From the NCBI RefSeq assembly GCF_002078875.1, contig NC_034421.1, forward strand, positions 3,039,076-3,103,075: a stretch of DNA of 64,000 nucleotides, written 5' to 3'. Under the pieces are notes generated by a model. That model was not told the origin of the DNA and made no database searches. It saw only the letters and a list, made by a program, of their open reading frames with translations. Numbering within the stretch: position 1 is the stretch's first letter; every line of letters starts with the position of its first letter. The translations under genes were made by a program, and so were the position numbers. Of this stretch, positions 40,701 through 55,172 are shown in pieces. This DNA comes from Numida meleagris (Eukaryota > Chordata > Aves > Galliformes > Numididae).

Positions 40701-43700
40701 AGATTGCACTTTAATGTCTCAGTAATTCCGTGTTTCTTCGTAAAGCTCTACTTCGGAACGAACTGAGATGGGATTTCAAGGAGAGACTGCAGAGGAGAAA
40801 AGCATCACAAATCCTTGCACTAGCCTAGGATCCTTGCGACTCAGGCAGGAGGGGAAGAGTCAGAGTGACGTATGGGAGCAGAGGCTCCTCTATCAAGACT
40901 TCAGGTCTTTTGAAAGGAAAGAAAAACTGCAAAATAATTTTTTCTAGTTATTATGTCTAATTATGAAAAAACAAAACCTCTAAGGGTATTTTATTTTCAG
41001 ATGGTATCTTACATAAAGAGAAACATGAACGAATAACAATGATGTAAGAAGCAATCACTTTCATGATCTGATGCGGGACACATTGAAGTTCAGCTAAGAA
41101 TATAAAAGCCTGAGAAATAAGTGACAGGGAGAGCTGCCACTCATGCTGCCTGCTTGTCTATCAGGTTGGCTGCTGAAGTGATAGCATTAACAGCAACACC
41201 AGAACTTCCCAATGGCCTCAAGCACTCCAGCACCATTTGATCCTGTAATTTAGTGCATATACAAGTACTATTATATGTCCTTGCATGTATTCTCAGATCT
41301 GACAGGGTACGAGGCAGCTTCAGCGCCTTTTGGTGGAGGGCACGGGGCAGCTAGCACTTTCATTAGCAGCTTCCCTGCCTCAAGCTGGGAGCTGCTCTGC
41401 TTCAAGAGCAAGCCAAGTTCCCTTTCACATCATACTGCAGCTCTGACAGACGCAAGCGGGTTGGAGGATTCGTTTCTGACAGTCTCTGAGCAGCCGGTCA
41501 GTGCTCGAGTGGGTTTTACAGCAAACGTGCTCCAGGTTAAACAAGCTCCATTGCAGCCTCTCGCTGTGAGATGCTACTGCCCCCCAGCCTCCTTCTGCTT
41601 TGGCCAAGAAGATAAAAATGAGGAAAACAAATAAAATGTGTCCCTGCAACACATCAAGGGGAAGAAAAGCTAGAGAAAAACTGGCAGTTCTATTTCTTTT
41701 CCTCCCCCTCCCCCGCCTTATGGCTACAATCTCTTCTGAGTGATGCAATGTTTGTCTTGACACAGCTTCTGCATGGGAAGAGCTGATCTTCCCCCACCCC
41801 AGCATGGCATCTAACCAGATACCATGAGAGAATTTCTGCAGTAATGGATAATTCTGTAGAGGGAGAAGTGAGAGAGCAAATAGGGAGCTTCCATCATCTA
41901 AGAATGTATATACATGTAAGTACGCCTCTTAATTATCCATGCCACTACCTACATTATTCACCTGAAACTGTAGTGACTCCACAGCTTCAGTTAAATGTGT
42001 TGAATATGCAGAACCCTCTTTTGTTTGCTTTGTTCTCTCTCAAGTAAGAGACCTAAAACACCCAGGCATCGATTTAGAGGATACACTCACTTCCAGCTCC
42101 TCAGGGCAAACGTTAGCTTCTCCTTGCCTTCTCACCATCTGGTCAGGTTACCTTCTTTAAGTAAGCTGTAGGAACATCAATGAACAGAGCTCTTTTCCTC
42201 TTCTCCAGGAGTATGGGACAGGTCTCCATGTCCTTCCTCCTAACCCTATGGTGGTGACTGCCTTGTGGTCCCTACCGAGTCCCAGGAGGATCTTGGTCCT
42301 CATGCAAAAGGGAACTGCTTTGTGTCCTTCTGTTCCTTGAACATTAGAAGTTTCTACAGAATCAGGATTAACAAACATTAGAGAGGTCCTAGCCAGCGAG
42401 AACAGCGTGGTTGCAGAGCAGCTTGCTGTGCATACAAAGAAAGCCTCAACTGGAAGAGTCAGCAATGCAAGGAGAATTAAAAAGCACAGTTAAATAACCC
42501 TAAATCCTCATGCATATTTATAGACTACATCGCATCAAAACTAAATCAATACTCCACACTCGTTACATATGGCCTGAGAAAGGAAGAGCTGGTAACTTGT
42601 TTTTGTTTTACCCATTGTGCTGATGAGGCCTGGAAAGTCCCCAAAGGTGAATAAATTCATGGGCCTAGGAGGGGAATTTCAATCTAGGCTTCATTGCAGA
42701 AAGGAATTTAAATGCAGGGAGTGAGGAGGAGCAGGGAGGAAAGGAGGGGCAGCGTCCACACGGTGCAGACAATGCAAGGGACCCAGCTCAGAGCAATGCC
42801 TGACAGTGAAACCAGTTTGCAACCTTCTGCTCCCACAACAGAGAGGGAACTTTTCCCTCTGACACAAGGGAATGTGCAGAGGTGCAGCATAAATGAAAAC
42901 AAGTAATATTAGCCACATCGCAAACATGGCACATGCAGTATGTAACTGTCCACATGGGGGGACGTACATCACTGCAACCATCTGCTCCAATACACGGCCT
43001 TGGCTTCCACTGGGAGAAAATTCCTGGCTGCCAGCAATGCTTCAACTGCTATTCATCCATTTCTTCTTAAATGCAGCTTGAATCAAAGATATGGGAAAAG
43101 GTTTAGGAATGTAACACTGGAATCACTGGTCTGTTAGTAAAATGACTGTCAACTTGCTAAACCTGACTTGCACCAATTCATCTCCAACACATCTTCCTTA
43201 TTCAAACTCAGACTGCTACCAAGTTGACCCCAATCAAATTTTAAGTTCATCTTGAAATATACTTGGTAAACACAAAACCACCCAGACATCAGTGCACGAC
43301 TTAAGGGTCTGAAATACACCTGAGCTGTCCCCTGTTTGGTTTCATTTCACCAATTTTACTTTACCACACTAATGGACTGACAAATAGCAAGCACATTTTG
43401 CACTGAGACGCGGAGGGGCAAGGATTTCAAATTATACTGCCAAGTCTTCTCAGAGTTATGACTGCCAGGTCAACCTATAAACTGTTAAGACCCTACAAAA
43501 ACGTCATTCAAAACACAGCACTTCCTGCTGTACAGAACTCAGGCTTGGATTCTATCATCACTTCCCCCACCATTGATATGAATCATAACATTTTTATGAA
43601 AGAAAATTGTGCCTTAAGAGGAATTTTAGCTTTCTGGTTCTTCCCACTGGGAAACCAGTTCTTCAGCCTTTGGGTAAGAAGCCACCAAGGCAGAGGGGCA

Positions 43701-44439
43701 GTTCAACCCTACACAACAGCTACCACAGCATGTTCTGGCACTACTAGTTATTTCTTTTCCATTAAGTTGTACATACCCCCAGATGGTCTTTGATGTGTAT
43801 GGGATACATCAACAGAAACAGGGAGCTCCTTCCCAAAATAAATTCTGAGGTGCTCATTCACTGTTCAGTATCTATCTACCCAAGTCATTTAGAAGTGGCC
43901 TCAAGAAAAGTGATAAAGAACACAAATGGCATGAATTTATACACTTCTATCCTCCAGCAGGTCAACAGCCAACAAAAAAAAAGATCTAGAGAGATAATGG
44001 AAAAGCATATTTGATGTTGATGATTTCTGAAGAAAAAATATTATTTTCTCTAATCACTGTGAAAGGAGTACAAATCTCTGCCATCTTCTTGCTTAACAGA
44101 GCTCAACAATGTTTACATCTCACTTGAGAGGAAATATCTCTTTCCATTACTTCAGCCCAGTCAATCACTTTTTCGCTACTTTGTTCTCCAACTAAGAACT
44201 CTGAATCAGGCGAATTCACTTACTGATGTTTGCAAATTACTAATCACCCATCGGCAGTATTGATCCACGCATTTCACACCTACTACAGTCAGAATGAGAT
44301 GGCACTGGCTGATGTATAGACTGTGAAGACTGAAAAATGCGATTAACCAGCTCGCCTCATAGAGATCAAGTTATCTGCTGCCTTGTTCACTTTTTGTGAA
44401 GCTTCCAGAATGCAGCAAACTGAATCCCCTTAACTCATA

Positions 44440-45606
44440 AGAGAGGACTGATACATAACTCCATTAAAAGATCAGAAAAAGCAGGTAACACAATTTCATG
44501 GAAAACAGGTCTTGTCAAATACACTTGAAGAGATTTCAAGTCTAAGTAATTAAGATAACTGTGTTGACATAACAGAATGGGAATTCTATAAAATATTTGC
44601 CTCAGTATCAAAATCACATTTTCTTTTAAAACTAGTACAAGGCAAAGTAAGACTATGGCAGTTTCTAAATGGACCGTGAGCTGATGAACTAACAATGACA
44701 TTTCCAAGTTATTTCCAATAAGAATTGCTTTTCACCAGTAGTATGCAGTGCACATTCTCTAGGATACATAAGAAAATACACTCCGGGCAAAATAAGTAGA
44801 TAACACAGCAGCAGAATCATAGGAAACTAGAAAAACCACAAAGGTAGCTTCAAAATCTGATTGTTCCCAGCACAGTTTTCTACACATTGTGGGACATCCT
44901 AAAACACAGGATACAGCCTCGTGTGCACAACACAGCAGGCACTTTCTGGAAGACAGTGCTGTGAGAAGGGCTCTTGGCCATGCTCCATAACCAAGGGTTA
45001 CCTCCAATTTAATGCTGTGAGACCAGCAAGAATCTTTAGGTAGCTATGTAGAAAACTCAGTAGGACCAGAGAAACAATAGTGGTCTCGTCAATGCTGTAT
45101 TCATAGACAATAAAGTGATCATGGATACAGGAGAGTGCTATGTGCATGCATAAGAGGTTTGTTGAAAATTAAGGAAAGTTGTGATAATATGCCCACGAAT
45201 GAAACATGATCCGAAAAATGCCTTACCATGAAAAATGAATGGAAGTAAAACTATTTCATTTACTACTGAGAAGGCTGAAGCAATTTGATCAGGGTCTTCA
45301 TTGGATATCTAATACTAGATGGCTCTTCACCCAGCAAACAAAAGACAAAGCAAGAACCCAACAACTCATACTGAAGTCAGTGAAGGGGAAATAATGATGC
45401 AATTTTTAATAGTGAAGGCTAATCAGGTAAACCAATACATCGTCTGTTACTTGCTATTTTTAAACCAAAATTTGATACCTTACTGAAAACAGACTGTTGA
45501 GCAACCACAAGTCACTGGATAAATTTCTCCAGGCTTTTTTGGCATTATATAGCAGATCAGACTAAATGAGTACTCTTTTTGGCCATAAACCTCTTAATTC
45601 AACTCA
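44440..45606 (+). mobile_element. Ancient CR1 LINE fragment (reverse transcriptase part to 3' end)
   Basis: Three blocks, in the correct order and orientation, match CR1 of turtles, crocodilians and birds as I remember the consensus. The first (about 44495-44710) is reverse-transcriptase region, with the phrase CATGGAAAACAGGTCTTGTC. The second (about 45150-45350) matches the region near the end of ORF2, including GAAAAATGCCTTA and the GGCTCTTCA stretch. The third (about 45400-45606) is the terminal part, with AATTTTTAATAGTGA and AGATCAGACTAAATGA. The middle, about 44770-45150, is too diverged to follow. The frame is broken by many substitutions and indels, and no terminal octamer repeat remains. 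It is a dead, 5'-truncated copy of an old subfamily, in antisense orientation to MAD1L1. Exact ends are approximate. Confidence 0.82.
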
Positions 45607-48600
45607 TTCCACTTTCTCAAATTCAAAAATCATTATCCATTGCTTTCATCCACTCTCTCATATTATAAATTCTCCCTCTTACTTTCTAAGCCTCCAGACA
45701 ATTCCGTAACTTCAGCATTTATTCCTCTTAGACATAACAAGAACCTAGATGTTATCACTGACAGTTTAATCTTTTCTTAAGGAGAGTTTTAATTTGTAGA
45801 GAAATTATATTAGAATCAGTGCCTCTAAATACAAAAATACTTCCAAACCTATGTTCATTTTAGTATTTCACTGTAGCAGAGCCGCTCAGGTTCTCAGGTG
45901 ATGGAGATGAAGAATGACACAGAAGATTCAGCCACTGAGATTGTGCCTTTTTTCCCCCTAACAGAAACGTCATTATGACTATGACAAAGACAACTTGAAC
46001 ACATGCATGCTAATCCATAAAGATATAATCCATCTTACTGAAACAGTACAATTTCAAAAAAAGGGTAACTTGATCATTAGAGTGCAAAATAATCTGGGAA
46101 TGGAAACAAGTTTGTCACATGCCACCTTGCTTAGCTTTAAAATCAGCATGTCTATTTCATCTTGACACAGTCTTGAATTGTCCCTTAGTTACAGGAAACG
46201 CACACTTCTGCCCTCCCAACCCTGCCAGCAGGCAGCCTCATGGTCTGTCTTGCTGTTCTTAGCAAAAAAGGCAGGGTTAGAAATGCAACGGGGCCCAATT
46301 TTGCTATGACGAAGTCCTACTTCTGCCAGACAACTGTGACTTGACCTGTCAAGAACTATCCGCACGTCCACGTTTACACAAGCACTGTTATCCATGGTTC
46401 TGAAACTGAGAGTAAAGTTAAAGTACTTCTACTTTCTCCAGAAGAGGAAGAGAGAAACAGACAGAGATGTGAAAGCTCAAGAATTAAACACAAACATCTC
46501 CATGTACATCTTTTAACCACGCATGTCTCTCTCAAACATGTGCATAGAATATTTATTTTACAAGGAATGTGTACACACATGTTCCTCTTCTGCTGAGGGA
46601 GCTTTAATATATTATTTCTCATGTTTCCATCTCACATCTTGCTGCCAGTCACCTATCTTCCACAGCTGTTCTCTGAAGGCATCATCCATCATCTAGTTTT
46701 GTTGCACTGTGCATCTTTGGAGACAGTGAGGCACCTGAAGGATTCCAGAGTGGAGGCAGAACTGGCAAGCAGACAGCTTGAACAAACGTAATTTACTCCT
46801 GTAGTCTCATTATTTCTGTTGCATGCACGTGTCATGGTAACAATAAGATGACTGTGGTTCTTCATGTCCATCAAGCAGAGATTAAATGGATAAATAATGT
46901 TTCTGCCCTCAAGAAGCACTCTGAACAGCTTGAGTTGACACACTGAGATAGCCAACTTTGGCAGCCAGCTAGAAGTTGTCTTTTGTAACAGATAAACCTA
47001 GTCCACTAACTCCTCCCCCAGCTGCTTCCTAGCCAGTGCCAGTAATTCCAATTGACATTACAAATACCTTACAGGAGACCATAACATGGTTGCCTCTCTG
47101 TGAAAAATTAAAAAACCAAAACTTCTGTGTTACCTCAGAACACACCTGCTTACTCTGCATTGGTAACATGCATGTCCACGCTGAACTTGTGAACAGTTCG
47201 ATTTTTAAGTCCAGGGTTTTAAACATTATTCTCTACAAGCGAGATCTCAAGTGTTGAGTCCCTAAACGCTTGGGAAAGAACAGTACCCAGGAGAACAAAT
47301 GCTGACATGACAGCGGACCGAGGCTGCTTGAAAATTGACTGTTGGTCTGGTTGCTGTGTCACACTGCAGGGGATCTGCAAAATTTGACCTGAGCGGATCC
47401 CTCCCAGACATGCACAACCCTTCAAGAGCTGTGACAGGCACCCCAAGAACTGCAGCAGTAAGTCAGTGGGGGGAGAGGAGGCAGAGGAAAAGGATGGAGG
47501 TCATTTCAGTTCAAAGCATGAGTGAAGAAGACTGAGAAAGCCTCTCCATGGGACTGCTCTGTTGCAAGACGTCAGCAGAGCCCCTCCCGAGGTGAGCAAG
47601 AGAAACAGCGTGAGGTAAAGGAAGATATTCCAGGCTCCATTTAAACAGCTCCATCCATTGCAGTCACATCTACCAAAACCACTTGAACTACCCATTTATC
47701 ACCTCCCTACTTTAAAACGAATCAATACCACTGCAGGACAGCAACTCTCTGTGCAAGCAGAAAACAAGATGGCCTGGAGTCCTTGGAAATTCTCCGTGTT
47801 CCTTACCAGCTTGATACCAACTCTGCCACTGTTTGCATCACACACAGCAGCGCTGTAGTGCTGCCCTGAACAGTGCAGCAGCTTCTTTGCTTCCAGCAGC
47901 TCCACGAGCCTTACGCTGTGAGTAGTGAAAGAGCCCCCTCTGCTTGCTTCTCCACAGACAGGAAAAGCACTTGTACAGAGCCTAAGTGCTTAATGAAAGG
48001 AAAGCACTCCTTTGCCAAAGGAGTATGTGGGATCTGTTAGGGACTCAGGAGTATGTTTGTTAAGAAAGTATTATTAAAGAGGAGAGCGACTACTTGAGAA
48101 ACAGAGAAAGGTACGCTCTTAACACACACAGAGCTCTAGCTGTAATCGGCATCGTGTAACTCACAGTGGTTGAGTGGCTAAAAGATAGAGCCTGAAAGGG
48201 AGAGCCAGGCTCCACGAGCACACACACAGTGCTATCCGACTCCAGACAGTTCAGCAAGGAAAGCCAGGGAGAAATTAACTCATGAAGCGAGGGCTGGAAG
48301 GCAGCTCAAGTCCAACCACAGAAAGGAAAGACGAGGAACAACTCCTGCGCTCTCTAACCCTGCAAGTTTTTCTAGATGTACAATTCTATAGTAGATGACA
48401 CAGTGGTTGAGGTGCCAGTGGTTGAGTTTTGTCACTACAAGATCCCGTACCACTGCTGCTTCTAGAGGAGATCCACCTACTGGGAAGGAAATCTCCTGGC
48501 ACAGAACAGTTTCTGTTCTTTTTTTTTCCCCTCATCCATACTCTTGCTAGTAACATACATATTTAAAAAAGGAATGTATGTGGTTCCTCAGCTAAGAGAA

Positions 48601-48631
48601 ACCACTCTAAATTAAGTTTTACCAACCTCAT

Positions 48632-48639
48632 ATGCAAAT
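48632..48639 (+). promoter_or_regulatory. Perfect POU octamer ATGCAAAT
   Basis: The site sits in CATATGCAAATCAGCATATAATGG, inside a clean AT-rich segment (48590-48730). The octamer is the known target of OCT/POU factors; binding here is not shown. Confidence 0.4.
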
Positions 48640-51600
48640 CAGCATATAATGGACTACCAATACCAGCCTTTATGTATTATTCATTTATTACATCCATCCT
48701 GTGCCTTTTGCAGCAATGTGTAGTCTGTGACAGGTTCATAAACAGCTCCAAAAGACAACTGCTGTAGATTTCACTTAACTCCTTATCTATCTGTTTTAAA
48801 TGGATTAAACGACTGTGTCATTAAAACGCTTCAAGTAAGACTTTGATCATAAACTTCTCATCATTTTACAGTTATTGAATCTGATCCCTAATTAATGTTT
48901 TCCTGCCATATTTCTGTCTTCTGTTACCAGCCTGGTTCCCCATGAGCCCTGGCTCCTCAATTCTAGCACAACTGCTTTGTATGCCAGACCACCGCACCCT
49001 AACAACCCTCAGTTGAATCCGCTGATTGCCCAACCCAAAGGAACAGATGAAGTGAAGGAATTTCATTTGAGGTGGGGTCAGAAGGAGAGAGAAAATAATC
49101 CACAAAATACAAACCATGCAAAACACTTTTTACATATTCACGGCACAGCAGCATGACTGCAATTCTTTTCCAGAGTCCCTTTCTTGCAGGGAAGGGAACA
49201 CCCAGGGCAAAAAGGGGAATTGGCAGTGTACTCCCTCATTCTTTGAAGAAAACACTTTTGTTATTTACTCAGAAAAAGAGTGAGAGGGAAAGAAAGCACT
49301 ACTGAGGTCAGGGGGTTCCAGCCACAGAGCACCGCCGGGTTCCACTGGCCCTAAGGAAGGACGTGCCAGGCAGAGGATGCCCCAGCACAGGCAGCAGATG
49401 AGAGCCACTAAGCACAGTGAGGGGAAAGCTGCTGCAGATCTTGGAAAAAATACACTGGTCAAACGAGAAGCAACCAGTGAAAATGAAGGCAATGTCAAAA
49501 TGACCCAGTCCATGAGAAAATAGGGTTGCTACTAGTCAAGAACAAAGTGTACACCAGTTTGCAACAGCTGGCACAGATGGAAGACCACAGAGTACCACTG
49601 AAATAATCCATTCCACATTTTAAGTTTTCATCCAAACTCAGTCAAGCTACAAAAACAGTAATTAAATGCAGTCCTAAATCCAGCTCCTTGCGTCGGTTTA
49701 GTCTGGGCAGAACACAGGAACCACAAAAGGTCCACACAGGAGGGATGCCTGGGAGACTCTCCAAGTGTTAAAGCTGGCACACAACCGGGGCCATCTTCTG
49801 CTTTAGACATTCATAAAGTCCTTTTTAGAAGAGAATGTCAGTATCAGGTCTTTTTAACACTTATATTTTCTCTTGAGAAGACGACAAATATTCTGAAAGA
49901 AAGAGGACTTCTTTATTTGTATTTTTTAAGGAAACCCATTTTCATCAGGCACAACAGAAAGATCTTAATAGTTCACATCTGGAAGGACTCCACAGTGAGA
50001 GAGGCTGTTGTCCTTCAGTAATCAGTACACGAGGGGAACAAGATGGTCCTTCAAATACCCAGTCACAGGAGAGCAGAAGTACCAACAGCAGTTCCAGAGA
50101 ACAGCATGTCTGTTTCAGCTGTGAACTCTGTTGAAGTCACACGAAAGTGTTAAACTGAATGCTGAAAAACCACACATTTGATATGGAATAGGCTATTATG
50201 TCAACTTGCATAGTCCTTGCCAATGCAGAACACTGATGTTAATCATTCAGCGTTCTAATTATCTTACCATTATAGCAATTTCCCTGATGATCATCCTTTT
50301 TTTCCCCCCTTTTGCTGTTGTTCAGTGTTTTTCAATGATGCAGGCTGCATGGCTTGGACCACCTCTTCACCATCTGAGTGTTTCCAAAGAACATACCAAA
50401 GGCTGGGTTATTATCTCTCTGCATCATCCCCTTGGCTTACCAAGATGTTCTTAGTACTTATAAACAAAAGGATGTGGAAAGGAGGACGCTGCTCTGCTTC
50501 TGTCACCTCCCATGGCTGTGAACTGAAATGGAGAGGCTATGGAACCCCCTCAGATGTCAGTGCTAACCTCTCCTACACTGGTCTGGCAACACAGAGCATA
50601 GCAGTATTGCCCACAATGTGACAGCAAGGAACTACATCCTCACCATGGCCCAGCTGGAGCAACACTGCCCTAGTAACTGCAGTAGAGGAAGAATGCATTT
50701 ATTTTCTTATTCACTCCAGAGAGAAACAGAGGCAAGATTTATCCAGTGGCTTCATTCCTACCCCAAAGGATGATGTACTTATTGGAGCACATTTCGCAGT
50801 GAGGAGACAGAAGCCAAGACACAAACAAGATCCTTGAACCAAGGAAGCAATCAGTTCATTCTGCCTTATCGACGCCATGTACATACAGCAACATTTTAAT
50901 TAGCTTCTCCTATCTCTGACAGACATCCTGGGTCGCAGAGAAACCACCATTTACTTCCTACACTCACAAAATTTGGGAACAAATAAAAGGAGGAAGGAAG
51001 AAAAGAAAGAGTAGGAACCCAGTTCCCTCTTCCTTTTTACCCAAGCAATTCAATTACTTGCCAGACAGCACTAAGAATCCATTAGAGAAGAATATATCCT
51101 GCATTTGCTGTGGAAATCTTGCGGTGATCTTATCTGCCTCTCAGGTCAAGCTCAAAGCACAACTGTTTTTTTCTGCCAGCACAAGGAGACTTCATGCAGC
51201 ACTGAAATCCTTTCAGATGGAGAGAGCCACGTCCTTATGTAGAATTTACACGAGTAAGAGAGGCTCATGGATAAACTGAAAGAATATGAGGAAATGCTAC
51301 AGGGCAATCTATTGGATTCTGGGGGCTTTGAGTTAACTGCTCCAAGCAGCAAATTCAACGTTATCTTCATCTGACCGCATCAAGAAATAAATACTTCAGA
51401 AGCAGCCTTGCCCAGTAACAAGTTTTCAAGCTATCAGTGCGTAAATCGGCAGAAGGGCATCACCTCCAACATTCACACATATCTAAGGGGCTCAGTCTCT
51501 TTCTGATCCCCTGGAAGCATGCAAGGAGCATTAAGATGAACAGAATACCAAGGAGCTGAGGGAGCAGGGGATTAAAGGGAAGGCTCAGGAGGAAGGCACT

Positions 51601-52450
51601 GGTGAACTGACCAACAGCTCTGCTTTGTTGGACATTGAGTATTTTTTCCCTAGGATACTTGAGAGAAGGGTCCACACAAAATCTCCAGGTGCAGACACAG
51701 GTCCATTTTCTGAATGCCAACAGCTGCACCATACTCAGAAGATATGAGAGATTCTGGGAAAGCATACAAACCAGAAGACATTGCACTTTCAATCTTCAAA
51801 TTACTCCACCCTGGAAGTTATGTGCCACCTCAGCATGGCCGCTACACAGCAGGGAAACTGTTCTGTATGTTGTACAACCCCTGTTCCTTCCCACCATCCA
51901 TCTGAAAAGGACCAGACTGAAAGAGATAGTCACCCTCCCCCATTCGAGCTTGTGAGCAGTCTGGGAACGCAGGAACAGTCTGACAGCTGCTATGGCTGCA
52001 GCAGGTCCAGGGAACCACCCCAGGCTACACCCTATGTCTGTTCTCATCCTGAGCGATTCCTTCCCTCTCTGTTTAACCATCTTTATCCTCTCTGACCACT
52101 GATTCTAACACTTGCATGCAAACATACGTACCTATACATAATCAAATCCACTGATGCTGCATTTAAATTTTCATGCTGCCACACCATAGTACTATCAATC
52201 GTAACTCACAGATGTCTAATCATACTTTTTCTTGCACACTGAGCACACCAGCCTATAAGCACCCCTGACTCCTAAGGAAATCACCGTGAGCCCAGCAGCT
52301 CTAGCTGTGATGGGTCTAGAGGGAAAGCAGTTCCACAGCTGAGCTCCCTCAATGAGACCGCCCTGCCAAAAGCTCTTCACATCCCCTTACTCATAAAAAA
52401 TGAGAAAATTTCTGTAATTACTACTGATTGCAAGCCTGGTAGCATCACAC

Positions 52451-52466
52451 AGAAAGAAAGAAAGAA
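52451..52466. repeat. (GAAA)n microsatellite
   Basis: Four AGAA/GAAA units in tandem within a purine-rich stretch. Confidence 0.8.
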
Positions 52467-54737
52467 TATATCCACTGGAAGAAGACCAAAAATATACGAG
52501 AGGATCTCTGTGGAGACTACTCTTGCTGAGCAGCCTTCATGTTGCTGATTTTTCAAGTTTTTCATCTTACCAGAGCCAGAATCACAATGAAGTCCTTTTT
52601 CAAAAGCAGTGGCTTTGTTCTGAAAGGTCACAATCTCGACCAAACATCTTCTGTTGTGTTCAACATGCACACTACATTTCAGGGAATTTTTATTTCATTT
52701 TAAATGCCCTGCCAAAAATGCAAAGAACAGGCACACTGTATTATTTCAAGTATGCAAGGCTTAAGCATTGATCCGGGAAGCAGCAGTGCTCCTGATGTGC
52801 CAACCTCCATGCTTGGGCAAACACAGAAGCGTGACAGATCACCTGGGAATCCTCCCATTGGTATTTAGCACAACGGGGCTTTACGGACAGCACTGCTCCT
52901 TTGCGGACTGTTGTCAAGTTTCCCTTCTGCTATCTGATAAAATTCTTTAGGGGAAACTCCTTTTCTTCACGCAGTTCTCTGTCTCCAGGTTCCAGACAGG
53001 CGGTAGGTCAGCCTGCTCAAAGGAAAGGGTTGTGGGCTGTAAGATATCAACATCTTGCACCCTTGAATCCCCCTGGCAGAGACCACATAAGGAGAACGCA
53101 TCTCTCCAAATCACACTGCCCTTTCCATCAAAGTACCTCTCCATTTTCTCTTGTTTATCTTAACATCGTTACCGCTGCTTCCCACTCTTCAACTGTGGCA
53201 GGAAACAGGCAGATTTTCTTCTCCTCAATGCAAGAAAAAAAAAGTTGGCTGAACTCTGACTTCATTTCTTCTCCATAATCTAGGTAAGACATCCCGGCCT
53301 TCTGTCCCTTGGAGACAGCGCTGAGTATTCCGCATACCAAGTAGCAGAGGAAAAATCCTGGGCTGTAACCAGGGTCTCCTTATCAGATGAAGGAAACTAT
53401 TGAACAATATTACTGAAAACTTGGACTTTGCACAGCCCAGTGGCAAAATGCCAGACTATAACAGAAGTGGCAAAAGCAAGGACAGCAGGAGACTGTAACC
53501 TATTGTTTTGCTTTCAAAAATTTGGAAGTAATTGGGTCATCAAACAAAGGCTGAAATGATAAGTAATGAAAAAGCTAAAAACCAAACATGGAGAGAGCTT
53601 TAACTTAAGAATATGGTGTTTAGCCACAGAAATCCAAGGACAAGCACAAAGCTTCAGTAAACAAACCTTCCCATGCATTATTTTCCCTATCTGGTTCAAA
53701 ATGACATTCTTGTTTTGCTTCTGTGACATCACAGCAGAATTCAAAGCAGCAGAAAAGCTATAGAAAAAGAACCAACAACCGAAAACTAATCTGTGCCATC
53801 AAATGACTACACAGTAAAAGCAGAAAATTATAAAGGGACAGTCACTCTTATTTCCAGAAACTTTGCTTTTTCTCTGTTGCCTGATAAGTAAGATTGGAGG
53901 AGCTGAAAATGTGAAGCCTCTGTTTAATGCAGCTGTGTCTGTCTATCCAGCCTGAGCTTCCCCTGATATCCTGATTCTGGGAAACCAGTGCAATGCTGTT
54001 CTTGCAGAAGAGTCATCTGTAGTTGCTGCTTACTAACATTTCATCACCTATCATTGCATATTGTTGAGAGAGCATTTTATGAATAAAAACATACCTGCAA
54101 ATTTATCTGTAGCTGAAATCACTCTTACTCTTCTTCCTATATAACACTAACCGAGCAGTGTCTTTATCATCATGCTTTCTGCCCATGACAGCTGTACACA
54201 CACAGATTAACCCCAGAATTATTGCTTTACTGACCCCCTACCACACAACCAAGCCTTGAACAAGTTTGAAAGCCCCAGTTTGTTCAGCAGTAACTGCTCA
54301 GAAAACGAGGCTCGTTTCAAACCAGCTTTCTTCTCCTGCTGCAAGACACAGTGCTTGCTTCCTGCACAACCCGTGCAATCTAGCAGCAGCCTCCTCAATA
54401 TGGTAGCACCCCCACGTGCATTTGTGCTCATCACCAGTTCTGCTCTAACACCGATGCCCTCTTGCAGTTTGTGCTGCACGTATACAGGTGCAGCAGCCTT
54501 TTCCAGAAGGCCATTTCCCCTTCCCCAGCTCCCTCCCCACGCTGCTGCTCAGGTAGCAGTGCTCAGTGCAGGGACCTTCTCCTGTTTCAGAGCTGTTCTG
54601 GAAGTTCAGTGCTCACTCTTCCTCCCCTCTGCTCACCTAATGAGCTGTGCAACGCCACACAACTGCTGATATTTTCAGGGACGGTGTAGAAGTAGTACAT
54701 TAATGAATTTATTATGGATTTTTGTGTTAAATGTATT

Positions 54738-54745
54738 ATGCAAAT
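54738..54745 (+). promoter_or_regulatory. Perfect POU octamer ATGCAAAT
   Basis: The site sits in GTATTATGCAAATGTTAATCAG, next to homeodomain-like TTAATC. A second octamer in the other orientation lies about 430 bases away at 55165. Confidence 0.4.
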
Positions 54746-55164
54746 GTTAATCAGTTTCTGCAGAACTTCAAGAAAGGTGCTGCTTGAAATAAACAATATG
54801 GTGTTAGCTCAGGCAGTAAAATTCAGAGCTCCAGTTGTTGAATATTCAATGTGCGAATCACTGAAAAAAAAACTTTTTTAAAGGGTACATTGGTAAAATT
54901 TCCCTGCACAAGTATGAACCTGTGTGCTCCTGGTCCCTGATGCTAACAGACATTAGCAAGTCTGTTCTGTGCATGTCCTTGTTTGATTAGACATCCACTT
55001 TGCACATCGCATTTATCAGGGCCACTGAGGCCAACAAACTGCTTCTCCTTGAACCGCTGCAACTTGCTGACATGTTTATGCTTCTCTTCTCTGATCCCAA
55101 GGAACACTTCTAATTCCTATTAATTCTAATAACGACAATGAATTCAGAATTAGCATGCACAAAT

Positions 55165-55172
55165 ATTTGCAT
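55165..55172 (-). promoter_or_regulatory. Perfect POU octamer (reads ATTTGCAT on + strand)
   Basis: The site lies in AATATTTGCATAGCCTCAGC, preceded by a cluster of TTAATTC/GAATTC/AATTAGC words (55110-55155). It forms a loose inverted pair with the octamer at 54738. Confidence 0.4.

Noticed and set aside
42590..42660. TTTTACCCATTGTGCTGATGAGGCCTGGAAAG could be another MIR remnant.
   Set aside because: The match is shorter and weaker than those at 13.6 and 33.2 kb, and cannot be separated from chance by eye.
48280..48400. GGGCTGGAAGGCAGCTCAAGTCCAACCAC resembles the 3' part of a younger chicken CR1.
   Set aside because: Only about 25 bases match and the following sequence does not continue the CR1 tail, so I do not call an element.
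50780..50840. CACATTTCGCAGTGAGGAGACAGAAGCC could be MIR-derived.
   Set aside because: Too short and diverged to support.
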